This document shows positions 46,535-58,416 of a stretch of 64,000 nt of DNA, piece by piece. The translations under genes and the position numbers were made by a program. Source of the DNA: Apiotrichum sp. Y4204 (lineage: Eukaryota; Basidiomycota; Tremellomycetes; Trichosporonales; Trichosporonaceae); NCBI GenBank assembly GCA_025531455.1, contig JAMYHL010000008.1, positions 248,001 to 312,000 on the forward strand, written 5' to 3'. The notes beneath the pieces were generated by a model. It saw only the letters and a program-made list of their open reading frames with translations. It had not been told where the DNA came from and searched no databases. Numbering within the stretch: the stretch's first letter is position 1; each line of letters opens with the position of its first letter.

Positions 46535-48807
46535 ATGGCGCTGCACGACTGGCACCGCCGGACTCCCACCCACCTCACGCCCGCGCCCGCGCCCGCGACG
46601 CCGCAGTCGCTCGACTTACCCCGCGACTCGGTCGATGAGCGGATAACCGACGAGGAGGCGGCAGAGATAATCCGCGAAGGGGGCGCGATCCGCACGCGCA
46701 TGGAGCGGCACCGCGTCGATGTCGAGTATGGTGAGTCAGAAGATTTGGAGCGGACATAAGCATGCACATGCGCATGTGGGGGGCCATCCGGCCGTGAATT
46801 GTTTGGATGGTAGTATCCGAAACTCTACCGCGTGTGTGAATTGTTTTGCCCCAATTCAAAGCCGGAAGCCGAGACCATAACAGAGACAAAGGGTTTGGAC
46901 AGCGCCGTCGCGTCCGAGTCCTGCGCTACCCTCCTAGCCTCCCTCATCCCTTGACGCCATGCGTGTCCAACCTGAATGACTCGGAACATAATGACTAATG
47001 CCAGTCCTGCAGTGTAACAGCATGCTCCTCGAGTGGGTCGCGATGCGCGAGCGCCTCCTGCGCCAATGGTACCGCCTCCCGGCCGAGCTCGTCGCGGAAC
47101 GCGGAGAGCGGAGCGTGCACACCCCGCAGCCTCCTGCACAGGCACATACCCCGCAATCGCCCCAGTCACCCCAGTCGCTACAGTCGTCCCACGGCCGCCG
47201 CGAGCGGGCGCGTACGGCGTCGTTGTCGTCCCTCCCCTCACTCGGGGCGTTGCTTCAGCGCCGCCGTGCGGGAAGCGCCAAGGATGGAAAGGAGTCGCCT
47301 GACGCATCTACACCGGTCAGAAATGGACGTGAGTCGCACAGAGAGATCGAGCTGATGACAGTTGTTGCAGGTTTCACGAGGAGAATGAAGACGAAGCGCA
47401 AAGGTGAGTCCCATACATGACCCGGACATACATGACCCGGACATCCTCGAAACAAGATGGATGCGACTGACTCCAGACTGCTCCTGCATCTGCACCTGTG
47501 GCGGGACAAGCACTCCGACGTCGCTCAAATTTGACGACGACGGCGTGGTAGTCCTCGACCTGCATGCCGAGCTTATCAAGTACGACGACCTCCTCCGCGC
47601 CCTCAAGGAGCGGTTAGATGGCGGTATGGAGCAGGCTGCAGACGGCATCAAGCAGGAGAATGCCCCAGATCTCCAGCGGGAGCTTGGGCAGGAACTCGAA
47701 CCCGAGCATGAGTCTGAGCACGACCACGGCAACGGTTACAACCACGGCCACAACCACGACCACGGCCACGACTCTCCTGACCACACGATGGAGACGGAGG
47801 AGCTCGAAACTCTAGAGGACGAATACGAGGCCGACGAGGAGTCTCTTCCCTCCCCGGCTGCTCAGCGGGACCCGATGTGGCCAACGCCACGGATGCTGCT
47901 GCACCGTCCGCACCCATGGCAGATCCCCGAGGTGTCCGAGCCAGACACAGAGGCAGACTACCAGCACGACGAGAATGAAAGGACGTCAAAGAACTCAACC
48001 ATCCGCGGAGACGACATGTCGACCATCCGGGCAGCAAACCAACTGCCTGTCCCGCCCCGGCCGTTGGCGCACACCGTCTTCGTGGATGACGACCCTCCAC
48101 CTACGATGTCGAGCGTGGAGACGAACCGGACTATTGGCATGCTTTCGGCCATGATGGACATGGAGGCGCGTTCAATCCTCGGCTCCGAGTCTACAGTTGA
48201 CACCTTCGGGCGGCGGATGAACACGGGCCCGGCGGGCGAGTTCGGCACCGTTGAGCTCGGGTCTGACTCGCTGCCCAGCTCGATTGGCGAGTCGAGCCGC
48301 GGCTCCAGCCATTCAGAGAGTAGTGTCCCACCTGCCGTTCCACCCAAGGAGCCGCACCTGACACGGAGCCAAGGCGCCAACAACCCAAAGGTCTCACGAC
48401 AGGGTGGGCAGTTAACCGACGATGAGCGCCAGCGCGCGCTTGGCGGCGCAGGACGCGGCATACGCTCCATGCAGGAGCTGCGGAACCGGTGCGTCACCGA
48501 GTTTGGCGTGAGGCGGAGTAGCTACACTGCACCTAGCGTGCATGCCCCGTACCCGACACCAACCGTCAGCGCGGGCTCCCACGATGCGGGTGACACCACA
48601 GGGCAGCGCGTCCAGCCGCGCACGGTGCTCCAGCGCCTTCAGTTCCAGCAATTCCAGCAGATCCCACACAACTCGCAGAAGCTCGGGTACGCTTTTGGGC
48701 CCGGGACCCTCCCCTTCAGCGCGTTCGTGTCCTCTGAGAGCCTGGAGGACTTCCATCCCATGGAGCAGTTCGCCGACGCGTCGAGCACCGCGACGAGCCG
48801 GTCGTAG
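46535..48807 (+). CDS. Orphan acidic protein with Cys cluster and His-rich repeat
   Basis: Four exons (46535-46725, 47021-47328, 47371-47403, 47477-48807) give 620 aa. Intron 1 is unusually long for the window (295 nt); its donor was placed at GTATGG so that the frame joins GTCGA to CATGCTC. The N-terminal 100 residues are helical and charged (ITDEEAAEIIREGGAIRTRM, LLEWVAMRERLLRQWYRLP). After a Ser/Gln/Pro linker comes DCSCICTCGG, then the structured-looking block FDDDGVVVLDLHAELIKYDD, and a His-rich repeat (GNGYNHGHNHDHGHDSPDH) that could bind zinc or nickel. A long acidic and Ser-rich region ends with LQRLQFQQFQQIPHNSQKLG. Family not recognised. The first exon is less certain than the rest; a start at 47022 inside exon 2 is the alternative. 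Confidence 0.65.
47415..47444. repeat. 15-base perfect tandem duplication inside an intron
   Basis: ACATGACCCGGACAT occurs twice head to tail within intron 3 of the orphan at 46535-48807. Confidence 0.9.
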
Positions 48808-49708
48808 AGGGGGTGATGAAGAGAGGCGGGGGTTATATATTCACGATCAGTAGACATGAGTGGAGGATTTCGTACGACTCTGGATAGTTGTATCGCGAGG
48901 GCGAGCAGATCTGACGATTTATCATAGCGCGTTGTTGTTAATGCAGTATCAGTATCATTGTCGATATCAGCGGAGCTCTTGTAAACAACTTGCTTGAATC
49001 CTTGGAGAGGGTATCACTACTCGGAACAGAGTTGCTCCGGGACAGTGCCCACCAGGGAGACGGTTATCAATCAATTGCAGTGATCGCTCATCAGGGGATC
49101 AGGAGAAGGATCAGCAAGTGATTCGTTTCATCCTTGTGATTAGCACGATTCTGCGACCCCCGATTTGCAAATGCGTACGGTGATCATATTTAAAGGCAAT
49201 TTAATCTGTTCTGGCCCATCTGGCGATCTGGGGTGCCCTGTACCCCCTGTTTTCTTGTTTTCTTGATCAGCGTTCACGCGGATCACTGGCAGAGGGATCA
49301 GCGGAAGAACGTTTCGACATTCTTCCCCACATTCTTCCAGCCAACAACCACCCTTACGAAAGAGGTTGTCGTGGAGTCGGGAGCGGGGAAGCAGACCCTT
49401 GACGTCATTCATTTACAGAGGACGAATTGCGTACTTGGGTGTATGTGGAGCTCGTTGGAGAGAGAGAAGATTGGGGGGACGATACGGGCAGGACGTGGAG
49501 GAGATAGAGCCAGCGATCAATTAAACAGGCACAGGGATCCAAGTTACACGCTGCGTGGCACGCGGATGAACCAAACCGTATATATATACCCACCACATCC
49601 TCTGACGGAAGTGACCTCCGCAACAACCGCAACATCGACAACCATCAGCAAGAGCGCTGCAGCCCTTGAACTTCTTCCTCTTCGATCCCAAAACAACGTC
49701 ACTTAACA
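48808..49708. other. Intergenic, promoter of the nitroreductase gene
   Basis: No gene recognised. Contains the TATA box listed next. AT-rich sequence near 48900-48990 and 49140-49210. Confidence 0.5.
49579..49588 (+). promoter_or_regulatory. TATA box
   Basis: TATATATATA 121 bases upstream of the nitroreductase ATG at 49709. Confidence 0.6.
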
Positions 49709-50592
49709 ATGTCGTCGCCTACCTGGAGGACCGTGCTCGAGATCGCCAAGGTGAGTCAATAGGCGTAGGAGTATCGAGGCCTTGCAGCGATGTCGGCACC
49801 TCCGCTACAATACTCTCCGCCCACTCTTGCCCGCTAACGCCCAGCACCGCCGTTCCTATTATGCGATCAAAAACTCGTCGACGCTCTCGGACAGCGACCT
49901 GATCACGCTCCTCAAGGAGGCGGTGAACAACTCGCCGACGCCGTTCAACAACCAGAGCACTCGCGCGCTGCTCATTCTCGGCCAGAAGAATAAGGACATG
50001 TGGGAGGCCATCTGGACCGCGCACCGGACCACGCTTTCTGGCCGTGAGTATTATAAGAGGCTGAATGACAATGGGAGGAATGCAGGTGGAGCTGGGAACG
50101 AGGAGCCGGATCGACGTGGTTCTGAGGAATGAGGGAGGAGGGGTCAATTCTATAGTTCACTGCTGACGACCAGCCGAGCACGAGAGGAAGGCGCGCGCAA
50201 AGTTCGAGTCGGCCTACCTCGGCGGCTACGGGACGTACATCTTCTTTGACGACGAGGTGAGCCCTCTTCCGCATCCTCGTCACTAACCGCAGACCGTGGT
50301 GAAGAACATGACCGAGAAGACCAATCTCCACGAGGCGTTCCCCGCGTGGGTGGGCAACGCGGCCGGCATGCTGCAGTACATTGTGTGGACGGCGCTCGAG
50401 TGTGAGGGCATGGGCGCCAACCTCCAGCACTTCCCGCAGCTGTCCCCTGTCACCGCCCCGGCGCTCAAGGACTTCCTCAAGACGCCTGACCACTGGTACG
50501 TCTCGGCCATGATCCCGTTCGGCGAGAAGGCCGGAGAGCCCAACGAGCGCACCTACCTCCCCGTCGACGAAAAGGTGCTTGTCATTCAGTAA
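49709..50592 (+). CDS. Nitroreductase family protein, FRM2/HBN1 type
   Basis: Four exons (49709-49750, 49845-50043, 50174-50256, 50293-50592) give 207 aa, the normal length of the family (yeast Frm2 and Hbn1 are about 193 aa). Signature parts are RRSYYAI near the start, the NSPTPFNNQSTRALLILG segment, GTYIFFDDE, and ALECEGMGANLQHF, where the FMN phosphate and substrate side lie. These are small FMN-dependent oxidoreductases without the usual second domain; in yeast they are linked to oxidative stress and fatty-acid signalling. Start: the ATG at 49709 follows TTAACA and opens a 14-codon first exon ending in EIAK. The gene converges with the succinyl-CoA-synthetase-like gene (220-bp gap). Confidence 0.92.
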
Positions 50593-50812
50593 ACGCGGGG
50601 CATTGAGGATCGGCAGCTCTGCAGGGTGCGCTACAGGGATCGGCAGAAATCCGGTCCAGCCCAATTCCCGATCGGCGCGATCGTCAGTCCGGTCGTGCCC
50701 CAGCTCAGAATTGTACAATAGAAACAAGAGATGCACCAACGTGCGATTATCCACACGGGCAAGAACATGGAATGAAAGCTGCATGATACTGTACTACCGT
50801 CAACCTGACCCT

Positions 50813-53048
50813 CTAACCAAATGCAACGCGTGGCTCCTCCTGGCTCTCAGCGGCAGCGGGCGCGAGACCAAGGCGCTCGACCTCGGACTTGATGAGCGCG
50901 CCGATATCGCCAATCGTCGGCGCCATGACGATGCCTGCCTCGGCGAGCGCGCTGCGCTTCGCGGCCGTCGTCTCGGACGGGTCCCACCACACCGCACCTG
51001 CGTGCCCGTACACCTTACCCCGCTCAGTCGCCGCGCCAGCAACGAACCCAACTACCGGCTTGGGGTTGGGGTTATTTGCGCGGTAGTCGGCATAGTACGC
51101 CGCCACCTCCTCCTCCATCTGCCCGGCCGTCTCGCCGACGACACACACAATCTTCGTAAGCGGGTCCTCGAGGAGCACCTTGAGCGCCTCCCACGACCGT
51201 GTGCCGGGGAAGGGGTCGCCGCCGAGACCGAACACTGCGCTCTGGCCAAGTCCGAGGGACGTGGTCTGCTGTGCGAGGTCGTACGAGATTGTTCCCGAAC
51301 GAGAGATGAGGCCTGGGACGTTAATCACTGCTCACATCCCGGTATGTCTCTACTCACCAACAATTCCAGGGGAGTGCACCTTGAGGGGCTGGATACCCAG
51401 CTTGATGCGCTGGTGGGGGAAGATGGCGCCGGGGCAGTTGGCGCCAATGACACGCGTCTTGTTCTGCGACCGGAGCGCAGCCTGAACGCGGAGCTGGTCG
51501 TGCTGCGGCACGCCCTCAGCGTACGAGACGACAAGAGGGATCTCGGCCTCGATGCACTCGATGATGCTGTCGGCGGCCGCGACGGGGGGCGCAAAGACCG
51601 ACGCGATGCGCGGGCGCAGCGCGTTCACCGCCTCCTGCACGCCACCAAATACCGGCTTGCCGAGGAACTCGGTGCCGCCTTTCTTCGGCGCCGCGGCACC
51701 GACAATGTTCGTGCCATAGTTGTACGCGACGGTCGAGTTGGCCTGGGACGCCTTGCCGAGGCCAATCACCAGCGTCGGGTCGCCCTCGCGCACCTTGAGG
51801 TTGTCGATCGTCTGCTCGTACTGCCCGTCCCGGGAGAAGACGACGGGACGCGACTTGGCAGACCAGTCGAGGGGTGCCGGGGTGGGCTTGCCCTGCGCCT
51901 CGGCGGCAGCCTTGGCAATCTCGACGGCGCGCGCGGCGGCCGTGTTCATGTCTGCGATATACTCGATCTCGGGAACCGCAGCCTTTGCGAGCTGTGATGA
52001 TTAGGACTTGTCACTGGAGCTGGATTCCGGCCGACTCACAATCTGCTGTGCCTCCTCCTCACCGGTGCCGCGGAGACGCATGACGATCGGGGGGATGCGC
52101 TGTCCCTTGGCCTTAAGCTCGTTGATGCACTTGACGCCCTCCTCGGCAATGAGGTCCATCTTGGTCAGGCCGCCAAACGAGTTGACAAAGATTACGTCCG
52201 CTCCGGGGTCGTTGAGGATAATGTCCATGGCGGCACGCACGTTGGCGACAGTCGCGCCGCCTCCGCCGTCGAGGAAGTTGGCCGGCTTGCCCCCCGCCGC
52301 GGCGAGCGCATCCATCGTGCTCATCGCAATTCCCGCACCGTACCCGTAACACGCAATGTTGCCGTCCATCTTGTGGTAGAACAGCCTGGCAGCATCCGCC
52401 TTGTCCTCGAACGGATGCCCCTTCTGGCCCATGGTGCGGATATCCGGGCGGCCGGGGAGCGTAAAGTCGTCGACGACCGTCACCACATCCGAGCTACGGG
52501 TTAGCCTCGTTCGAAAATACGACTCATCGGTGACTGCCGATGGGATGCACTTGGCGCGCACTCGACACACGCCGAAAGCCGACATGCACCCCACACGCCC
52601 ACTGGACTCACATGGACTTGCCATCACTGCTCAGCGTGCCAGTGACGCGGACGGCGCCGTTCTCCTTCCAGGCAGTCCACACGCCGGCGAGAACGTCCCG
52701 TGCGGCCGCGTGCGCATCGGCCGCAACGCCCACAGAGGAAAGCCACGCATCCACCTCCGCTGCGGGCGGGAGCGCGCCGCTGTTGATGTTGAGCTTGAGA
52801 ACCTTGTCGGCCGCCTCGATCGTCGGCGCCTGGTGCACGCGCGACGCGATGACCTTGAACGGCACGCCGGGGGCGGACGCGGCCGAGGAGGTAGAGCCAG
52901 AGGGGAGGTACTGATGTTAGTGATCTTGATGCAGGTCTGGCTCCAAAGCACTCACCTTGCCGACGAGCTCGGCGGCAGCCTGCGGCTGGAGATGGAGGGC
53001 GCGGCGCTGCGCCCCGCGTGTGCGCTGGAGTGTCCTGAGTCCGAGCAT
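50813..53048 (-). CDS. Mitochondrial succinyl-CoA synthetase-like protein, beta-alpha fusion lacking most of the ATP-grasp domain
   Basis: Five exons (53048-52956, 52910-52612, 52493-52040, 51991-51358, 51312-50813) close in frame to 659 aa. The N-terminus (MLGLRTLQRTRGAQRRALHL) is a mitochondrial presequence. Residues about 131-295 match the C-terminal ligase half of the beta subunit (MDGNIACYGYGAGIAMSTMD, GGKPANFLDGGGGAT, VNSFGGL). After a short linker the alpha subunit follows: CoA-binding region (GTNIVG, GKPVFGGVQEAV), NCPGAIFP, SRSGTISYDLAQQTTSLG, GGDPFPG and GHAGA with the His that is phosphorylated in the catalytic cycle. The glutamate loop reads GETAG instead of the common GEIGG. Upstream of the beta ligase half only about 130 residues remain, where the family has an ATP-grasp domain of about 240, and I see no grasp motif. 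Succinyl-CoA synthetase normally uses separate subunits in the TCA cycle. This fused, shortened form may be a CoA transferase-like or regulatory paralogue; activity is unknown. Confidence 0.85.
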
Positions 53049-53243
53049 GGTGTAAAGTAAAGTGAGGGAGAGAGAGAGACAGAGTCCGAGGCCGCCGAAC
53101 TATATTTTGATGTGCTCTGTGCTCCTCGAGTCGCCGTGTACGAAGGTCGAGCGACATGCATCCACTACGTGCATCCATCCTGGTGGTGGGCCGGCGCAAA
53201 CCGAATACCGATCGGCATACGTTGCAGATCCCAGGATCCCAGT

Positions 53244-53259
53244 TATCCCAGCTGGGATA
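53244..53259. repeat. 16-base perfect palindrome
   Basis: TATCCCAGCTGGGATA reads the same on both strands. It lies about 200 bases upstream of the SCS-like gene start, so it could be a site for a dimeric transcription factor. Confidence 0.8.
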
Positions 53260-54369
53260 GCTGGATTTCCCAGGGTCCCGAACTGGGCCCCCAGATCGGC
53301 CGCGGACCAGCGGACGAAACGAAAACGAGACTGGAATTGCGATACCGAACCCCGCCAACGCCGTCCTATAATCTGCCCTGCTCGGAGTACGGAACTGACC
53401 ACCGAACGAGGTGCGGAACTGCATCGCAGCTCCGAGTCCGCTCCGTTCCGCTCCGTGACTTATCAGTATTAGGTGCCTCTACACGTACTGTTCCGACACT
53501 GTTGTGCACGACTACTTGGCTCGCGTTAGACTGCTGCCTGAATCGTCCGAGTTGGTTGAGGATGTGCAGATGCCGAAGCCGAAATGAGCTCGGCATTCTC
53601 GGCATCTTGATTACGGGGGGAGCTGATACAGTAGTCCCACGTGAATGACACGACTTTTGAAAAGTGCAGTGAGCTTCGTCAGGTTGACGTGTTGCAGTCC
53701 GGATATCGGGGATATCCAAGATATGAAAAGCTCCCACCAGCGCCTGCTTCGCGTCCATCGATTCCTGATCCTGTTGTCCCTCGTTTGTTCATGTACTTCA
53801 TGTTCTTTTCGTCAACATTCAAATGATTCCGATAACAACACAAGTTCAAGGCTGGAAAGGAAAACAAAACAGCGATTGAAAAGAGAAAATCAGGAAGACG
53901 GAGATCAGCGCAGCATCCAGTGATATGACTCCATCTCTCAAAGTTTCGAAGAATCAACATGTCACTACCCCTGTTAAGTATTGAGAAACGCACTCCCCGA
54001 AACGCATGTGTGAGTGTCTCTAAGCGTTCAGCCGCGACCTGCCACCACCCCGACATCATCACTATCTTAATGTGTGAAGTCGTTGTCGACACTGACGTCT
54101 AATCTTCCCTATTACTCAAATACTCAAGTGCATTGCTCAACGTTCGCCAGTCGCCCTCCTTTCCGCCTTCGCCAATTTCATGATTATGGAAACAGTACAG
54201 GTCTGATCAAGAGTCAATGTTCTAAAATGACAGTGACATGAACACTGCTCGTTCGTCGCCGTTACTAGGGCAACGGTACAGAGATTTTTAGCGTAGAACG
54301 CTACACAGATGTCCTTACATCTCCTATGCCAGCCTGCTCCCGCCGCCTCACTTCAATCTCATACACGCT

Positions 54370-54403
54370 CACACACACACACACACACTCTCTCTCTCTC
54401 TTT
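54370..54403. repeat. (CA)n(TC)n microsatellite
   Basis: About nine CA units followed by eight TC units. Confidence 0.9.
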
Positions 54404-55496
54404 CTGTGCGCCGCAGACAAACGAACCTGTGTGCAAGACAGCGATACCACTCTCCACAGCACCGTGCTCTCCATCATACCACGCCTTCAGAACGAGATTT
54501 TTTTCCATTCCATTGAACACAATCCTATTCGCCACTGTTCAATTTTTGCAGGGGTCACTGCTGGCGCCCCCCTTCCGCTTACCAACAAGTTGATGGCCTT
54601 TTCTCCCCGTTCAATCCACGAGAAACTTCAACGGTCGAACTGGCTTCATTTTTTCAAGTCTCCGCCTCCTCATCACTTTTCCGGACATTCTTCATCACAG
54701 GCGTGGGATGTGGAGTTTAATTGGTGAGCCACTTCCATGCCGATTGTTGTTCCGAAACGCTGCGCGTTGAGGCCAGACTTCCAAGCTTTCGAGCTTGGCA
54801 CGCCTAGGTATTTCATGCCACTTCGCCCACCTCAGTCGATATTGACTGGGTACAACAGGCACTTCACGTGGGAGTCGACATGCCCCACCTGCTTGCAAAC
54901 AGCAAATGCAGCGTGTCGTAGCTAGTTGACGGGAAGACGGGAAGCAATATGGCGGTGCTCAGCGTAGGCGACGGTTGTGGTTTTGGCGCGAGTTAAGCGC
55001 CAGAACCAAATAAATGCTAGGGCGTCGGTGCAAGCCGTCAAAGTCTCAAGTCCCCCTAATCAACGGTGAAGTGCGATGGGACATAACGATCAAATGCGTC
55101 GCAACTCCCGCTCAGCCCCTCCCCCACCCAAAATCTCTCCCCCACGCAGCTGTGAAGATCGCTTACCAATTGCCTCGCTTTTACAGCTCGCGTTCGCAGC
55201 TACAGTCATGTGTCAAATGCCAAGAACTGAGATTCAAGAACCAAGCGCTGAACAACTGTTTAGCGCTGCTTTTTTATCTCGGTGTCCCAGCGCGTGTTTC
55301 GGACTTGTCCACCCCCGAATGTCATTATTTGGTGTGATGCGTCTGACCACACGGTGTAAACTGACGGACTGCAACGGCCGATGTCCGTGCACAACGCGGG
55401 CGGCGATTACGAGACTACATCACCTCGTGACAACGGACATAGGGGCTTGTCGGCTTCCACCGTGAACAAACATGTCAGCTTCGTCAGCTTGGTAGG

Positions 55497-55593
55497 TATA
55501 TAACCACCGGCTCTCAAGGTGTCCGAAGTCGAAGTCCACCGCAATGGTGAGTCCATCGTCACTTCATATGCTTTTCGACACACCTGACGATAG
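55497..55593 (+). other. Possible core promoter, ATG and first intron of an unrecognised gene or relic
   Basis: TATATAA at 55497-55503 is followed 41 bases later by an ATG at 55544 that is directly joined to GTGAGT. The following 47 bases have the shape of a local intron, ending CTGACGATAG (55593). After it the frame reads only seven codons before a donor-like GTACAG or a stop. Downstream, several frames stay open to about 55990, and none has a recognisable family. It could be the start of a small gene or of a decayed one. Confidence 0.25.
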
Positions 55594-58416
55594 TTGCTAG
55601 CATGCTACAACGTACAGTGATACGGTTGATGAGCACGGAGTGACTTCACCCGGCCCTGTAACTCTCGTGGCACGGCTACTTCGTTCCACCCCCGCCCACA
55701 GTCTTCGTTTCGACGCTTTTGGGAGGACTTGTTGCAGGCGTGCACTGTTGGCGCACACGGACAACGATGTTCTACACTCTCCTTCCGCGCGACACTCCCC
55801 CCGAGGTTCTCTTTTGCGTCCAATTTCAATCTCAGTGGTCCGGAAAGCGGACCCGACCGGACCTGTCTTCGACTCATGCCCGCATTCTCCGGCCAGTGTC
55901 TCACCGGGTCCTGGCAGCACGCACCGTCGCCAGCGCCTCCTCGTCCCCCGAGGCTCCGCCAGCGAGTGTTGCTAACGAGTGACTCCATTATTGATTAACG
56001 GAAGTCCCCAACAATTGATGTCACACATCTTCCGTCGACTGCAATCTGTTATCCACTTCGGCAAGGTGTAACCGGGCCAAGATATTTCATCGTTTTTGTC
56101 CTCCACCTTTGAATGGCACCAGAGAACTCTCTCGTCCTGGTTGAAGACTTCCGTCTTGTTCGAGGGAGCAGGGAGAGGAAAGTCTTTGCAGAGGGCGGTG
56201 CGCCACACCCTGTTCCGCCCTAATGCCAAGTCCCGGGGCTGCATCATACACCTACAACATGAGGGCCTCTGATGTACCATCTCAGACCAGACGGTCATTG
56301 CGTGGGCTACCAGCGAGTAGAGCCGGTAAGGCCTGCATCAGACATTCCTTCTGTCAAACTGAAACCCTTTCCCCGCGGCGGTGGGCGCCGCTCAAGCAAA
56401 GCCGTCGCTAGCCAATCCGCGCATCCCAAGGCGTATTGTCATAAGCAGCCCTCCGCAGAATCCGGGTTGGGGCGCAAACTATTACGGCGGCAGACAGGGT
56501 AACGTAATTCCCCAACAACATTGTTTTGCCTTTGTGGCATGTCAGGCGAGCTGAAGACGAGATAACCGGTCATACAGCAGGCGTCGTCAATGTTGACCAA
56601 CTGACCGCGGAAAATTAAACGGCGAAGGTTGGCAGCTTGGCTCCACATCTCGGCCTGGCGGCTGGGCCCGCAAGATATCACGTCACGCCACAGCCAAGCT
56701 TGGCAGAATAAGCCTCCAGAAGGCCTGCCTGCGGATCTGGACCGTGCGGGATCACAACAGGACGCGAATATGGATACTTCGGGCGACGTCGTTTTCCGGG
56801 CCAGTGCGTTATCGATCACCAGATTGCGACTGATGTACAGTTTGCCAGGGCATGCACGCATAAACCCACAGTGGTCCACATACCTTGAGTTGGTGGACAC
56901 ATGTCAAGGGGACCGATCTCCTCCCCAAAGCTTTGGCGACGACGCCACCCCCACATTTTCCATTCGTCCTGGGTGGGCTATCGGCCCAGATTAACGGGTG
57001 CTATTGCCGATGGACATGGAGTGGCAGTACACGTGGGGGCTGACGACAAACGCGACAAGCACTTGCCTGCCGGTCAGTTCCTGACAACCACATACCTGAA
57101 CGCAACCGTTGATCTTGGCGGTCTCTTGGTTTCCGGTACCTATGACTCGCAGTCGTAGGGTGAAGATGTCCCTCATTGGCGATGCTTGGCGACGCTTTCA
57201 TCGTTGTGGCGCAGAATTCAGCAGAGAGGACGCGCTGCCCTAGCTTGCTGGAATCGCCGTGGCATTTTGTGCTATTTTGAACGTATTCAACGCCTTGCTC
57301 CGCGCCGAATACCGAGACCGCCGTTATGGATATCGGTAGACGACGGCAAAGTGGAGGCATGTGTGAGTGGCGGTTGGTTATACGCCAGAAAACGATGTGT
57401 GCGCCGGAGACACCCAACAGATTGACGGGGGGACCTTGGCTTGGTGCCTTGGCGTCACCATCGGCCCAGCGTGCAACCGGTATGCCATCATCTCGGTACG
57501 ATCTTGCGGCGGCGGTCGCCACCGTGGCTTAACGATATGCCGACAAAATGGCCGCGACCCTGAATCCTGCCAACGATAATACAAGTCCTCAGCTGCCACC
57601 CACAGGAGCCCACTATGACTGTCGTGTCTCGGCCAGCCCGTCGGGCCCGGTCCTTGCAGTGTGGCAGAAGCACGCGGGAGCAAGAAGCTCTTGGCAAAAT
57701 CTTACCTGAAGGGTTCAGTCCCAATTTGGGCCTTCACCAGCCAGGCCGTAGATGTGCCACCCACCTCGTCTCACCGTCCCTGCCGCATCAGTTTACCGAT
57801 GGCGCTCAGCTGCTCGCGGCCCTCATGCCTCGGTATCGCTCCACACATCCGCAGTCTCACCTTCACCTCACAAGCGCGCCATTATCGGTGTTCTGTGCAC
57901 CCTGACAGGTTACAGCGGAGCCTCCGCAGACCTTGACAACACAACCTTGCACATGTCCGGTCCGGTGAGGGGCCCGCTGCCGGCCCCGCTGCCTCCCCCA
58001 CATACCCCCATCGTCACCCGGCCCATCCCCGGATCATCCCCTGGCACTATTCGGCGACAAGCAGCCGCAGAGGTGTCGCGTAGCCATCCGTGCGCCGGGG
58101 AGATGTGGGGGAGACTGGGGCCTCAGATCTAGACCCAGGGCCTGGCGTCTAGCTCGCAACTGGCGAACATCTCAACGTCTTTGACCTCTGCAGACGATCA
58201 TCTCGAGTGATGTTGTGGGGAAGAACCCGGGAACGAGATTACCGCATTGCTGGCCCCTGTCTGTCTCGCAGATGGTACAAATGCTCGCGTCGTTGAGAGT
58301 TGCAGACCCCATCATCTCAGCGTGGACCGACCTCACCACGACCAACACTTACACAAGAGATCGGACCCCGTACACAGCCGCCACTCTAAACGACCACCAC
58401 ACCCCGACGATACAGG

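Larger units (their letters stand above)
53049..58416. other. Gene-poor region of 5.4 kb
   Basis: No gene could be supported. Many short overlapping open frames exist (for example 56439-56900 and 57001-57522 minus, 56629-56994 plus) without recognisable domains. Possible contents: a core promoter and first exon at 55497-55593 (listed), the MFS transporter promoter at the right end, a CA/TC microsatellite and a 16-base palindrome (both listed). The sequence from about 56900 to 58100 has GC and codon-like texture interrupted by stops, so a decayed gene is possible, but I could not name it. Confidence 0.4.

Noticed and set aside
56439..57522. Minus-strand open frames of 153 and 173 codons
   Set aside because: No domain and no phase-matched splicing; opposite-strand frames are equally open.
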